Both the position numbers and the translations under genes were made by a program. A stretch of 64,000 nucleotides of DNA, taken from positions 1,629,501-1,693,500 of the forward strand of contig NC_082698.1 of NCBI RefSeq assembly GCF_949987515.2. Reading direction: 5' to 3'. Numbering within the stretch: the first letter of the stretch is position 1; each line of letters starts with the position of its first letter. This document shows positions 32,331 to 44,180 of the stretch, piece by piece. Source of the DNA: Delphinus delphis. Taxonomy: Eukaryota; Chordata; Mammalia; Artiodactyla; Delphinidae. The notes beneath the pieces are model-generated. The model was not told where the DNA came from and made no database searches. It saw only the letters and a program-made list of their open reading frames with translations.

Positions 32331-33234
32331 CCTAGCTATGTTGTGGTTACGTTTGGATCCTCAATCAGGAGCCAAGTCTTTAAGGGGTGGTTCAGGGTCT
32401 CAGTCATGAGAAGATATTGAAGCTACGAAAGGTCTACTCACTGTGCTGGGGAGAAGCTTTACTTAGGTCCTGGTTATAGGGGCTCTATGTCTTCCTGTCT
32501 CTTTTTTGATACCTTTGCTGGCCCTTCACTGTGGCCTCAGGCAGCATTCAGAATGTCATCATGTTCAGGCTTATTGTATAAGTGGGGAGACCCCATTCCA
32601 CACCTCAGCTTTAACATTCAGCCTGGTTCTGATCGCCACATCTCACAGGGGGCATTTTTAGTCCTCTTTAGCCTGTGCAAGCCCAAGTCCTGGCAGCCGC
32701 CTGCCCCCGTGGCTGCAGCCAGGAAACCCAGGATTTCAGCCCTCCTCACTGCGCCACATTTCTGCTGTTTCTGGTTCACAGAAGATTAATCTTGCTTCTG
32801 AGCCTTGAACTGTCTTTCTACTTTCTTATTTTTATGCTTCATCTATAATTTCTCTGTTTTTGGAGCAAAAGGGACGCATCAAAACATGAACTTATGAGGC
32901 CAGTCTGGCAAAAATTAAGGTCATTTGATCTTTATGCTAACCGGACTGGATGGTTCCTCTGTCTAGAGATTCATCCTTTTAGAGATGTGAGAACAAAGTT
33001 AAACCACATGAAACCAGCTTGTGTGTATTTAAGTCAAAGCTGAACATCTCACAGTACACTAGGGAAGATGGTGCCAAGTTACGCTTTGAAGAGATGGGAC
33101 AGGGCTGCTATTTGTTTAACCACAAAGAACTTCAGGGAGTTAAGGAAACAGATACAACATTAAGCTCCATGTCTACAGTCATTTGAAAAGAGAACAGGTG
33201 AGATTTGTAAAGTTTAAAAATAGTTACAGGCACA
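32331..33234. other. Unassigned sequence, no gene recognised
   Basis: May contain more diverged L1M to about 32800. The 100-codon frame at 32487-32789 has no recognisable domain. Confidence 0.4.
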
Positions 33235-33545
33235 AGCTTACTGTTATAAACTAAATAAGCTGTGGGGATGTAACGTACAGCATGGTGGCTATAGTTAATA
33301 ATGTTGTGTTGCATACTTGAAAGTTGCTAAAAGAGTAGGTCTTAAAAGCTCTCATCACAAGGAAAACACACCTGTAACTATGTGTGGTGACAGATGTTAA
33401 CTATACTTCCTGTGGTGATCATTTTGCAACATAGACAAATAGCTAATCATTATGTTGTACACTTAATATAATGTTATATATTATAACGTTATATTATGTT
33501 ATATAACAACATAATGTTATATATCAATTATACCTCAATAAATAT
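33235..33545 (+). repeat. Old L1 (L1MA/MB-type) 3' end, sense
   Basis: CAGCATGGTGGCTATAGTTA, CATACTTGAAAGTTGCTAAA, GTAACTATGTGTGGTGACAG, AATCATTATGTTGTACAC and CAATTATACCTCAATAAA are the ordered sense 3' UTR words of an L1MA/L1MB element, ending in the AATAAA-type terminus. The stretch 33465-33530 has grown by duplication of ATAATGTTATAT and forms imperfect AT-rich hairpins. Confidence 0.85.
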
Positions 33546-36500
33546 TATCCCTGTGCTAGCTTACTTTATACATCTTCATAAGTAAAGGAACAATACTTGG
33601 CCCACAGAATTGCAGAATCTTCTATTTTGCAAGAGCTAGTAATGAGGGTTTTACTAGATTCTTGAATTGTCCTATCAAATCATGGCCTTGAATTTCCCTT
33701 CTGATAATTTTACCTCCCAAGGAGCAGAAGATATGAAGAGAATACCTCACAGGACAAAACGGAATTGATAGTTGAAAGATATGACCTAAGAATTTAGAGA
33801 AGCCTTCCCCTTAGTGTGAACTTGTGATAACCAGTGAAGGGAATCCAAGCTCGTCAGCTAGGGCACTAATAAAGGAGACTTCAAACACATTCAGAGGAAG
33901 GATGGGAAGGCTTGATTCTATGGCCTGAGACTCTGGAAGGGAAGTAAGCTCAAGAGGGTTGTACAGTCACGATAAAATGCAATTTGATTGTGTCATCGTG
34001 AATTAAACTAATGAGAAAAAATGTAACTAAAAAGTCAGAATCTCTCCACTGAGGTCAGCTTTGAAGGGGACACAAAATGTGGAAAGAATGTTCTGACCCT
34101 TAGAAAAGTCTCTGTGTGGGTGTTATGAGGCTCTGAGATTCTGTGAATACATCAGGGGATGAGTGACTTGACAAACTGAGGCTTGAGAAAGTGTTGAAGA
34201 GGAACATCTCATTGCAGACATTCCAGACTAGAGGATGTCTCAGGGATGCTCAGGGCTCCTGTCTGGGCCACTGATGAGATTCCTATCTTCACTCAAGGGA
34301 ATGGTTTTCAGACACAAAAGGGCGCCTCGTCCTTTTTGAACATGGTACAGATTGCTTGGAAAATGAGAGGTGGTTTTCCAGGGGCCCAGATGACAACCCG
34401 GGAGAACTGGCCAACGAACTCCCTGAACTGGGGCTGGTGACATTAGGAGGATGGTGAAGATCAAGCCCAGTTCCAGGCAGCTGAGAAAACAGCAAGCCGC
34501 CTCAGCTCTCCCAAAGGCGCAGGAGACAGCTCGCCACATCCCCGTGAGCTTGATGCCCATCATGGGCAAGACTGAAGGAGGTATTATGAAAGAGCTGCTT
34601 TGGCCACAGGTAGGAAAAGGGACAGTCATCACAGGAACACACCTGAGTTCACCGAGAATACATTTTGCCCCTGAAAGTCATTCCTTGCTCTGGCAGGTTT
34701 ACCAGATGGACAGGCAGGGAAAGCTGTGACATCACCTTCAGAGAGAGACTGGCGCTGACATAGGCAACCACCTCCTGGTCATATTTCTGGCTTGGGCATC
34801 AAGCAGGGTCACTATTGGTCATGACAGCTCTAGAAACTGATGCTGTCTATGCCAAGATTTTTCTTTGTCTGCCCAAACCTCTTTAATTCTTCCAAATGCT
34901 TCTACACCTGGAATATTCATTCCTGATCATCGCAGTTTAGGAGGTCATGCTCCTCTTAAGGTGCAGTGCTCAGGACTGAATGCTGAGAAAAGACATTTAT
35001 TTAGAAAGATGTACTTCTCTTGCTCTATTTCTGCAGATGAAGCCTAGAGCTCAAGGAGCCAGCAACAGCCACATCACACGGATTCACATGGCTCTTGCAT
35101 TCAACCAGAGTTCCAACTGTTTGTTTGTTCTTGGGACACCTATTTTAACCTGCAAATAACTGTAGAAACGTTACCTGACTAGTTCTCTCAGGTTACCACC
35201 CTTGACCTGAGAGCAGCCAACTTAAGGAAAGAGTAAGAGACTGAGTCTGAGCCAGACTGAGGTCTCCTCACGTGTGGCCTGGACTCTCATCTGGACAGCA
35301 TAGACGTGACCTTTCTCTGGCGGTCAACATGGGAGCCACGCTTCCCTAGCAATTTGCAAGACACAGGGCATGCTCTGTGAGATGGACTCGGGTTATAGAA
35401 AAGGTCCACTGTGTTCAGAAGAGAAAGGTTTGCCATAGATTATCTATGAAGGGCTTCAACACACCAGACAACTGAAGAAAGTGTCAACTGACAAGTTTAT
35501 TGTGAGCTCTTCTGTGTGTTTGAAGCTGCCTGTGTCCTCTGCTCAGCCAGGAACACAGGCCCATTTTCTGAATTGTCTGTGTGTGGTGGACTCAGAGGCT
35601 CCTGAGACACGAAGAAAAGAGTTTCAGAAGCAATCCCTTACCTGCTCCACAGCCCAATAGAAAGCTTCCCAAGTTCATTGTCGAGAAAATGCTGAGTAGA
35701 GAATGTGTGGGGGGCATGTGTTGCTGGGCCTGCAGACCCTTTCCTCACACCCCACTGCGGGACAGACTAAGATGAAGACAATCTCCAGGAAGTTTGGTGC
35801 AGCAAGAAGAAACTCAGCCGTGGAATGGTCGCTGTGCGTGGCCGCAGGGCTGAGCGTCAGGCCACACGGAGAGTCCGGGCCGTGCAAACGGCAAAGCACA
35901 CCTCTAGTACGATGGCGGTCAAATTAATGTTAGGTTGGTGTAGGCACCGAAAATGGCCTAACGCCCTCTTGTTTGGAGAATGTGCCTGAGACTTGGTTGC
36001 AGCCCTGTGCCTCGTCCTGGAGCCTTTCTTTGTCTCTCCTGGCAACTGAGGTGGTGCCTTAATTGAGAATCTCCCAGAAGCAGCCTGAGATGAAGATTCC
36101 AGTGCAAGTTGTTTATTTGTGAGGAGCAAGAAACACTGCAAGGGGATGAGGGTGTGAGACAGGTGAGGGAAGGCTCCTGATGGTGCAATATCAGGCCAGC
36201 CGTCACCCAGGGTAAATGAAGATGAATCCTATGGGAAAGTTCTGGAAAACCATGTAAAACCCTTGCACGGTTACCCCCTGGAGTGTGCAAGGAGCTGGGT
36301 AATTTCACCCTAATTCCCGCAAGTCCCTCAGATCCCAGGGGGTGGTAATACCCAGCATTTTGCCCTGTTACATGGGTGACTTCAGTCCAGAGGATATGGG
36401 TAGGGAAACAATATCATCCCATCTGCTACAGGGGGGTTGGTGACCCCAGCTTTGTCCTGCATCTCCTCAGCCTCTGAGCAGGTGCAGGGACTGGCTGGGT

Positions 36501-37174
36501 GGCTTCTCCACCTGTGTCCTGGGAGGTTCCCCTTTGGGCCTGGGGCTTCTCCCCAGGTGGGACTATTAGGTCACCAGCTCCAGTGAAGCAGGCAGGAAGA
36601 GAGTTCTCTCTAGTCACCACACTGGCAGATTCACCGACATCCCCACCTTAGAGCGCTCATTCGCCCCAAAGTCCCCCTAGAACCTACCATGTGTGGCAGG
36701 CTGGACATAGTGACCATAGTCAAGGTTCTGCTGTCAGCAGGCTTGCAATGCACAGGAGAGTAAAGTCTCAGATAACCGTGCTCCAAGTAGAAGATTGCAA
36801 TTCACTTCTCGCAGTGATGCTCAGGGAAGCCTAAGGGTCTGGCAGAAACAGTAAACGGCTTCAGTCATCTTCATTCATCCCTTCCCTGGGCCCGCATCAT
36901 ACGGCCCAGGCAGAGGACGCAGAGATGGGAAACAGACGCAGGCCTTGTTAAAAGTGCTAAGCAGGAAAGCTTGCAGGGCAGATGTGTTTTGGAAGGTTCA
37001 CTAGCCTGCAGAGTGGAGAATATATTTAATATATTTGGGGAGGTGGGAGTGGTGGAGGGAGAGCAGGGGAGGCTTCACAGAGGACGTGGTCCTGAGGCAG
37101 GTCTAAGAAGATTTAACTCTCCGGCATATTTCATGTTAGAGGACGATACAGCCTCTTATAGCAGAGTTGCTAAT
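33546..37174. other. Unique sequence, no gene recognised
   Basis: Moderate GC. A 130-codon minus-strand frame at 34240-34632 has no domain. The block 36060-36420 resembles an old interspersed repeat (GATTCCAGTGCAAGTTGTTT and following), but I cannot name the family. A 9-bp perfect hairpin (CTCTCAGGT at 35185-35193, ACCTGAGAG at 35205-35213) is present. Confidence 0.45.
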
Positions 37175-37188
37175 AAAAAGCTTATTAA

Positions 37189-37388
37189 GGGCTTCCCTGG
37201 TGGCGTAGTGGTTGAGAGTCCGCCTGCCGATGCAGGGGACACGGGTTCGTGCCCCGGTCTGGGAAGATCCCACATGCCATGGAGCGGCTGGGCCCATGAG
37301 CCATGGCCTCTGAGCCTGTGCGTCCGGAGCCTGTGCTCCGCAACGGGAGAGGCCACAGCAGTGAGAGGCCTGCGTACCACAAAAAAAA
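37189..37388 (+). mobile_element. Young CHR-type SINE with perfect 14-bp target-site duplication
   Basis: Starts GGGCTTCCCTGGTGGCGTAG. The A-box region is TGGCGTAGTGGTT (37201-37213) and the B-box is GGGTTCGTGCC (37243-37253). It continues through GATCCCACATGCCATGGAGC, CCGGAGCCTGTGCTCCGCAA and GGCCTGCGTACCACAAAA and ends in a pure A-run. AAAAAGCTTATTAA flanks it perfectly at 37175-37188 and 37389-37402. The perfect duplication and pure tail mark it as the youngest-looking element in the window. The terminus ACCACAAAA corresponds to the compact cetacean form. Confidence 0.97.
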
Positions 37389-37499
37389 AAAAAGCTTATT
37401 AATTATCCCATAATGTTGATGGCAGAGGAAGCACATAACAGTTTTCTCACCAACATCATTTCTAGAAATACCACCCATAACTCCTACGAGCACCCAAGT

Positions 37500-37710
37500 T
37501 GAAAATGTGGGAGTTATTTTTCATTCCTCCCACCCTCCCCATCCCCCCTGTGCCCAATCAAAGTCCTGCAAATCCTACTCCTAAATGTCTGTCAAACCTG
37601 CCCGTCTCTCATTCCTTGCTGCTCCTGCCCTGGTCCAGACAACTACCACCTCTCACCTGGATTATCCCTACCTCTCCTGTCTGGTGTCCTTGTCCAACTC
37701 TCAGACCTTT
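37500..37710 (+). repeat. Ancient interspersed repeat, family not assigned
   Basis: CCAATCAAAGTCCTGCAAATC, CTAAATGTCTGTCAAACCTG, TGGTCCAGACAACTACCACC and TCTCACCTGGATTATCCCTA follow a widespread mammalian repeat pattern (ccaatcagtcaccaagtcctg ... ctagtccaggccctcatc ... tctcacctggactattgcaa). I am not sure whether it belongs to L2 or another old family. Confidence 0.5.
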
Positions 37711-37867
37711 GTTTTCTTCCTGAACATTCTACCAGTTTACTCCTTCACGCGATTCAAGCTTCCAGGGCCAAAGCAGTAAGGAACACACATCCTCAGACAC
37801 ACACCATCCCTCTGCCCGGCTTTAATAAGAGCTCATTCCAAGAACCTGGCCCGCTCTGGGATACACA

Positions 37868-37906
37868 GTTTACACACACATACACACACAAATAAACACA
37901 CACGGA
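37868..37906. repeat. CA-rich simple repeat, interrupted
   Basis: Imperfect ACACAC tract with T and A interruptions (TTACACACACATACACACAC and following). Confidence 0.85.
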
Positions 37907-38469
37907 TGCACTAAGTGTGTTGAAATTCCAAGAATCATACTCACTTTGTCAGACTTTACAAGGTGAAATTTCAAACTACATCTCCTTCCTTAAGGCCAAT
38001 GCTTAAAGGCTTACACGAATAGACTTTTATGTAAGATTTGGTTCCTACTTCTAGCAGAATTATGAGGCCATTAATTGGCTTATAGGGTATAATTTCTGTA
38101 TTTTCAAGCCTGACTGGGACTGATGGGTGGATATCTACCTTAAATGAAAGATAATTAAAGAGATAATTGAACTGTTTTAAGATCTTACCCTGAATTTGAA
38201 CTCAGTCATTTTTTTAGTTCAAAATGTAGGCAGACTCAATAGGGGATGCAAATTTCCTTGCACTCCTCTCTGGATTTCTGTTTCAGGCAATTACCTTAGT
38301 TCCTGTTGGTAATCATTTCCTTTTAGCAACAGATTAGTAATCGAACGTTGAGGGCTTTCAGTTTGCAGTTGCTTTGGAAAGTTAGGGGCACAGAGTTTGT
38401 GAGGTGCGGCCACTCTTGGAAATCATCATGATATCACTGTTGCTGAAAGAGTTATAAGTACGTTTAGGG

Positions 38470-38529
38470 TTTAAGAAGGGGAGGGAAAGTAAAAGAAGGG
38501 AAGGGAAGCGAAGGGAAAGGGAAGGGAAG
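38470..38529. repeat. Purine-only GGGAA-type tract
   Basis: Almost pure A/G sequence of GGGAAG and GGGAAA units. It directly abuts copy 1 of the 68-bp duplication. Confidence 0.85.
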
Positions 38530-38595
38530 CCATTTCAGCCTGTGAAATTAGATATCTCATAAATTCACAAGTCATGATAAATAGAACAGAAAGAA
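38528..38595 (+). repeat. Dispersed direct duplication (68 bp), copy 1
   Basis: The segment from AGCCATTTCAGCCTGTGAAA to AATAGAACAGAAAGAA recurs at 41071-41138 with two substitutions in 68 bp (C/T and A/G). The flanks are unrelated. No family recognised. Confidence 0.95.
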
Positions 38596-38831
38596 AGGAA
38601 ATCCAGCAACCTGAATTTTCCTCCATTTTTTGCTTTTATTCTAAGAGGGCTGAAACATCACCGAGAACATCATATCTTGAAGGGGGCTTTGTTGTGTGCT
38701 CGTGGGTACATATGATGGCATTTGTGCCTGTGGGAACCTTCACACTTCCATACGCTGATATGTGCGTGAAAACAGGAGGACACTGCAGGAGGCTGGCAAA
38801 GTAGGTACAGAGAAGCTGAAGAGAAACTGTG

Positions 38832-39058
38832 CCCTGACCCGTCATGTGCAGGAAGGGCTGCCCAGGGGTCCCCATACACCACCTGTGCCCCGGCTCATCA
38901 GATATGGGGAGGGCTGCCCAGGGAACCCCACACATCACCTGTGTCCTGACCCACCAGGTGAAGGAAGGGCTGTTCAGGGGACCCCATATACCACCTGTGC
39001 CCTGACCCAGCGGGTATGGGAAGGGCTGCCCAGGGAATGCCACACAACCCCCAGGCTT
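38832..39058. repeat. 56-bp tandem repeat, about 4 copies
   Basis: GGGCTG(C/T)(C/T)CAGG recurs at 38855, 38911, 38967 and 39023, exactly 56 bp apart. Each unit also contains CCCCA.A.A.CACCTGTG and CCTGACCC-like segments. Units 1 and 3 (CAGGGG) and units 2 and 4 (CAGGGAA) resemble each other, suggesting a 112-bp higher-order duplication. The minus-strand frame of 141 codons (38636-39061) passes through successive units in rotating frames, so it is not evidence of a protein. Confidence 0.93.
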
Positions 39059-40605
39059 CACTTGTGCCTGGATTAGACATATTCCTCTTCACCAGGGAGG
39101 AGGATTTAAAGAAGCGCTAAGGGCACTTTGGAAGCAATTCCTACCTTGGTCCAGGCTCCACTGGAAACCAGCTGTCTGTGCAAGGATAAATGTCTTGCCT
39201 TGGGGAATATGGGCGCTCAGTGCTGTGTGCCTTTAAAATTAAGCTCAGACAACCCAGCACTTAAATGGCCATGGGCTTCTTCCATCCACCAGCTTGACAG
39301 TTAATAGTCTCTGTTATGTTTATGAACCTTTGGTTGCTCTGAACTTTTAGGAGAAAGGTTAGCTCTGTTTTCGAACCAGATTTAAGATTGGTTTCGCGAA
39401 AGCAAATGATAGCCATCAGATACTGTATGAAACTCTCCAAAAATGAGCTGGAGCTGATGCATCTAATCTAATTTCCAGACAATGCTCAGATCTTGAGCAG
39501 GGCCACAGGCCAACTTTAGGATGGGATTATGCTGACTGCTGGCCTATTCCATCCTTGGATCACCCAGGGTTTGCAGTGTGCCCACCCTGCCCCACTCTGT
39601 AATGGTGAGTCATCAGGCAGGGCTCTCCCCTTGTAGACCTCAGAGATGCCAGCTGGAGAGACAGACCTCGACCATCTAAACACATACATCAGTGTTTAAT
39701 TGCAAATCGTGGTCTGTGCTAAGAAGGCAAAAGTGGTAAAAGGAAAAATGGGGGAGGGACACAACTCAACTTGAAGAGTCAGGGAGAGGCTCCCTGGAGA
39801 AATCCCAGTGCAGCTGAAAACTGCAGAATTACCAGGCATTAGCCAAGTTTCCCATGGGTTGGGGGTGGGGGAAGCATGCGAGACAGAGGGAAATGTACAA
39901 AGGCACTGAAAATGGGAGGAGCTGGGTGGATGGGCAGGCAGGGATGGGGGCTGCGGAGGGTCTAGTCTTTGCTGCCATTGCACGTCCTCAGGCCGCTCTC
40001 ATTAGCCGGCTGCGCAGCCCACTGCTTCCATTCTTGCCATCTGCCTTCTCCTGTATTCCCAGAGATCAGAGCCACATGTCACTTTGTTAGGGGGGCACTT
40101 GTGGAGAACAGGGGTGAGGACTAAGAGAACAGGGGTGAGGCAGAGACAGAGGGAGAACCTGGGTGGGATGTTAAGCTGACTCCTGCTAGGGGAAGCTGAC
40201 CCTTGATCCTCCAGCCCGCCGTCCAAGTTGCCATGGAAACTGCATTTAGAATCATCTCTGGGGCAGGGAGGAGCCAGTGCTGGGAGGTCCCCACTGGCCA
40301 TGTCTGTGCCCTGTGCTGTGTTAATTGCCCCACACTTCCGGGTCCTGCGTAGATGGGTGCCAGGTGGTCCTGTGACTTTCATATCCAACCATGACAGGGC
40401 GACTCTGCAGAGTCAGGAAGTGCAGAGTGCTCCCACGTGAGAATGGAGCTCTGTAAGCTGCCTGCTTAGTGAGGGATGGAACAGAGGACAGAAGAGCCCA
40501 GGGGTTTTGAAGAGGAGCTTGAGGGGGTCTGATGCCCTGTCAGCAATGCAGGCTCCATAAAGCCAGCAGAAGGAGAGTTATAACCACGTAAGGCATTCTG
40601 TGTCA
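39059..40605. other. Unique sequence, no gene recognised
   Basis: GC-rich in its second half. A small direct repeat (AGAACAGGGGTGAGG, two copies near 40106 and 40126) is present. No domain-bearing frame. Confidence 0.5.
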
Positions 40606-40880
40606 TCTTCCTATTGGTCTTACAATGACTCTAAGCCACTGACATGGCCTAGATGGCTCTCCTATGCCCCCTCCTTGTCCATGAGGCTCCAGCAGGTCAG
40701 CAGCCTTTCTGCTTCTGGAACTCACATGACTCTTTCTGCTCTGGCCTTTGTACTTGCACTTCCGCTGCTCCCACTCTTGTCTCAAGTGGCTCCATCTCGT
40801 CCAGCAGGTTGAGGCATAAACACTCCCTCCTCAGAGGGCCTCTCTGTGGCCCTGCTGGATCACCTTGCTTCCCTTCTCAT
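40606..40880 (+). repeat. L2-like fragment
   Basis: CTCTGGCCTTTGTACTTGCA, the CTGCTCCCACTCTTGTC area and TGATTTCTGCTCCACCCAGA follow the pattern of the sense L2 3' region (cagggcctttgcactggctg ... cctctgcctggaa). Diverged. Confidence 0.4.
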
Positions 40881-41070
40881 CTGATTTCTGCTCCACCCAG
40901 AGATTCCAGTGCCCAGGTCAGGGCTGGCCCAGCATTCTGCCCCAGGAGCCAGCGCCCAGTTAGTGCATATTTTCAGTTAGAGGAAATGCACTTTAAGAAT
41001 CCTTTTGCTTGCCTTCATACAAGAATGTTTTATTGACTCTTGGCTAAGTCTGTAAATCATCTTGATGACC

Positions 41071-41138
41071 AGCCATTTCAGTCTGTGAAATTGGATATCT
41101 CATAAATTCACAAGTCATGATAAATAGAACAGAAAGAA
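41071..41138 (+). repeat. Dispersed direct duplication (68 bp), copy 2
   Basis: Second copy of 38528-38595, 2.54 kb downstream in the same orientation, 66 of 68 bases identical by hand comparison. Confidence 0.95.
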
Positions 41139-41945
41139 TCGGCAGGGGGCACCTGGGCCACTGATCTGGAGACCATGACAGACACATTTCCAGTTCCGCA
41201 GGATTCCTGGGCTATGATTCCATCAGAAAATCCAAAGGCCTCAGCCCTCTCCCCCATTACACCACAGGGCAGAGACAATGATTTTCTGCAAATAGAGATT
41301 TCTGGTTCCCGTAAAGAAGCTTCAATTCATACAAAAGTGGGAGAAGCCCTTCTCTGAACTTGTCAGTTTGAACGCCCAAGTTTTGAGAGCATCCAAAAAA
41401 CCCCTATCATATTACATTATCTTTGGGGACCACAGAAATATTCTGAAGAGATGCCAAGGTGTGGTCCCCAAGAAAGGAGGCCCAGATGGCTCATGTCATC
41501 TGGACACTGAGAGACTGAGACACAGAAGCTGATGAGCAGTTGGGTCTGAGCCTCAACGTCTAGCAGGGGCATGTGAAGCACTTTCCAAAGCCCCTGTTTT
41601 AGGATAATTGAGGGCAGTGACATCGTCTGGATGAGGCTTTAGGGAGCAGAGCATCTTTCGGCGTGTTGCTGAGGGTCTGCACATGCCCTCTGGCCTGGAG
41701 CTGCCCGCAGAGCTGCAGAGAACATCTCCATCTCCTCCGGGCCCAAGGCAGCTGTCCATGGTGCTGAAACGCTCCCTCCGCAGTCCCGCGGCCCCCGCCC
41801 CCACCCAGAGTCCCTCTGCCCAGGACTGCACACCATGGGCCTTTTCCAGAACATCTGTTGTGTCTCTGCAGCTTCGATCATCTTCCCCAAGTGAAGCCTT
41901 GCTTCTGGGCCCAGGCCTATGGCTGGACTTAGCTTGGAACAGGCA
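41139..41945. other. Unique sequence, no gene recognised
   Basis: Two long frames face each other (plus 41683-42261, minus 41553-42170). Such mutual overlap, and passage through MIR-like sequence at the right, argue against either being a gene. Confidence 0.5.
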
Positions 41946-42345
41946 CAGCTGCCGAGAATCTGGGCTCCTCGCTTTCTGGTTGTTCACCGCTGCTGAGTTG
42001 CTCCCCCTCTCTGACCCTCCGTCTCGTCCTCCATGTGATGGGCATCGTGAAAGCAAGGCAGCCCAGGGTCCTTGGCGGACCGCAGGAGATAACGAACACA
42101 CGGCGCACTGCCCAGCCTTGGGGCACGCACCCTGCACATCTGGGACTAAACCCGTAATTGTTTTGGACAAAGCACCAACTCCACATGAGTCCAGTCTCAG
42201 CTACGCAGTCACTTGCTTTGTGACCCTGGACAGTTGCTGTGGCCTCGGTTATCTCTGGTAAAGGAGGATTTCGAATGGAACTTAACTCACAGGTTATGGT
42301 GAGAATTACATGAAGGAAACGGCACCATGTGTGGGACGGCTCCGT
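41946..42345 (+). repeat. Two MIR-like fragments in sense orientation
   Basis: The first (about 41950-42150) shows GAGTTGCTCCCCCTCTCTGA, GTCCTCCATGTGATGGGCAT and GGAGATAACGAACACACGGC. The second (about 42195-42345) shows CACTTGCTTTGTGACCCTGG and ATGGTGAGAATTACATGAAG. Both follow sense MIR order (cttaacctctctgtgcctc, catctgtaaaatgggg, agataat.catgtaaagcg) but are diverged. Confidence 0.5.
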
Positions 42346-44180
42346 CTCTGCTGCCTCTCGTTACTAATTCTTTCGTGACCCCTCCCCGGACACGCTCCCA
42401 TTCCCCAGAGCTCTTCAGAACTTATTGCCAAGGGAACCAAATGAACCTTTTATAAAGACCTATTTAGATCACCGATATAATCTTGAATATTATTCAAACT
42501 AATAATGGTCTGGACAGGAGAACACGTCCTGGTATTATTAATCTAGCAGACCACAGCCTGCTTAGCGATGGGCTTGATAACAACTGGAAAAAACCCCACC
42601 AGGGAGCATTTCTCCAGAGGTATACTAAAACAAGCCGTCCTTTGGGTGCAAATAGTGAATTTCTGTGGAGAAAATGAGGCTCTTTTCTCCACATTGCTTT
42701 TAGCCAGAAATCTTCTTTCTCTCAGTTGATACCATCCCAGAAATTACCAGAGGTTTGGGGGACATGCACCTAAGATCTATTCATACAAGCTCTATGTTCC
42801 AGAATTTCTTTTGAGTCCAGTTTTATGCTTATATTGTGTCTAGGACTATCACATTCTCTATGGAGGATAGAAATGAGGAACCATCTTGGTTAATGGGTCC
42901 GAAATTTCAAATATATTAATTTTGAATTAGTGCTACGAGTAAACAGCCAATTACTCTCCCCGGACATATTTATTACATAAATCTCTGCAAGTCCAGGTTG
43001 GATCCGATAATAGTCCTAGTACTTGTGCCACCCTCCTAATTAATCAATACATGTCCTCATTCTAAATGGCAAGTAGATAAACAAAGTCTTCAAATACAGT
43101 TTTAAGCATCACGAAGCCTGAGGGTATTTGCTATTTTTCTCAGTAACCATGTTATTTTCCCCCTGTTGCCATGTTTCTATTTTCTAAATCAGTAGAAACT
43201 TATTGAATATGACTTGGGGGTTTGCAGAAAACTAATTGAAATAATGCTTTATGTAATGACAACATTCTGGAAAAGCAGTAATGATAAAAAAAAAAAAAAC
43301 ATGGACAAAGGACTACGTCTCACAACATCTCTGTGCATCCATCTTCTATTTTTAAATCGTTAATCAAAGCCGCCGACTTACTGCTTATGGGGAGATAGAA
43401 AAGAGTCTTTATACCCCCAAAGCTTCTAAAATTATTCACTGTGCTTACAACTTCGCTTCTGAAGGGAGATTATCCCTTCTAATTGGAAATCTTCTATTAT
43501 TTGTGTCTGAAATGTTGGAAAGGACAAGTTGGGGCTGAACCACTATTAGTTGCCCGCTTCTAGGGACATAATGAAAGACCAGGCTGCACGGTGGCTACTC
43601 ATCGCCGGGCATATGAAGCCAGTCATTTTCATTAATAGTGCTCCCATCCTGCAGCACGAATGGCCCTGATCCCATTTGTACTCTATTAAGTGTTTCATAG
43701 TTTCCGCCTCTCGCTTACTTAAAGCAACAATGTTGTTTCTTCAGAGATAGTACCCGGATCGTTGGGTCATGATGTTTCAGTAGCACCCGGAGCCCAGGCC
43801 CAGGCAGGCACCCAGCCACATCGCCAGGGTGTGTTTGATGTTGGAAGTGGAGCCTGGCTGGGCTTCACCAAACGCAATGACTGGAGTGCGGTGTCCTTCC
43901 AGGAGCGGAGACCGGGCTTCCAAGTTGCCCATTCTAGAGATGAGTTTGCTTTGGCAAGGTGTCCTGTGGTTATGCGTACCATCACAAAAGCCCCCAAGGA
44001 GGCTTTGTCGCAAGGAACTTGAGGATACCTTTGGATCCCAAATCTAATTTATTGTTCGCATGACCACCTAACACAAGACTCAGAATCTTGAAGCAATAGA
44101 TGAGATTCAGAGAAAACATCGGGACCCGAAGGAACTGGAGACAGGCTTCTAGGAAACACGGAAATAAGTCTGGAGTAACG
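42346..44180. other. Repeat-free AT-rich block, possible conserved non-coding DNA
   Basis: From about 42460 to 43750 no known repeat is visible apart from an A14 run at about 43287. The sequence holds many homeodomain-like and other short binding cores, for example TTAATCAAAG near 43360 and CATTAATAGTG near 43630. It has no coding frame. The 43762-44022 frame has no domain. Conservation cannot be judged from one sequence. Confidence 0.4.

Noticed and set aside
33465..33530. AT-rich imperfect palindromes as a possible replication or attachment site
   Set aside because: They lie within the known 3' end of an old L1 and are explained by local duplication of ATAATGTTATAT.
35930..35960. TTAGGTTGGTG, similar to the start of the primate Hsmar1 terminal repeat
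   Set aside because: Similarity stops after about 12 bases, no partner repeat is nearby, and that family is restricted to primates.
37189..37270. tRNA gene with A-box and B-box
   Set aside because: The boxes belong to the tRNA-derived head of a SINE. No cloverleaf with acceptor stem and anticodon arm can be drawn.
41553..42261. Two opposing frames of 205 and 192 codons
   Set aside because: They overlap on opposite strands, neither has a domain, and both cross MIR-like sequence.
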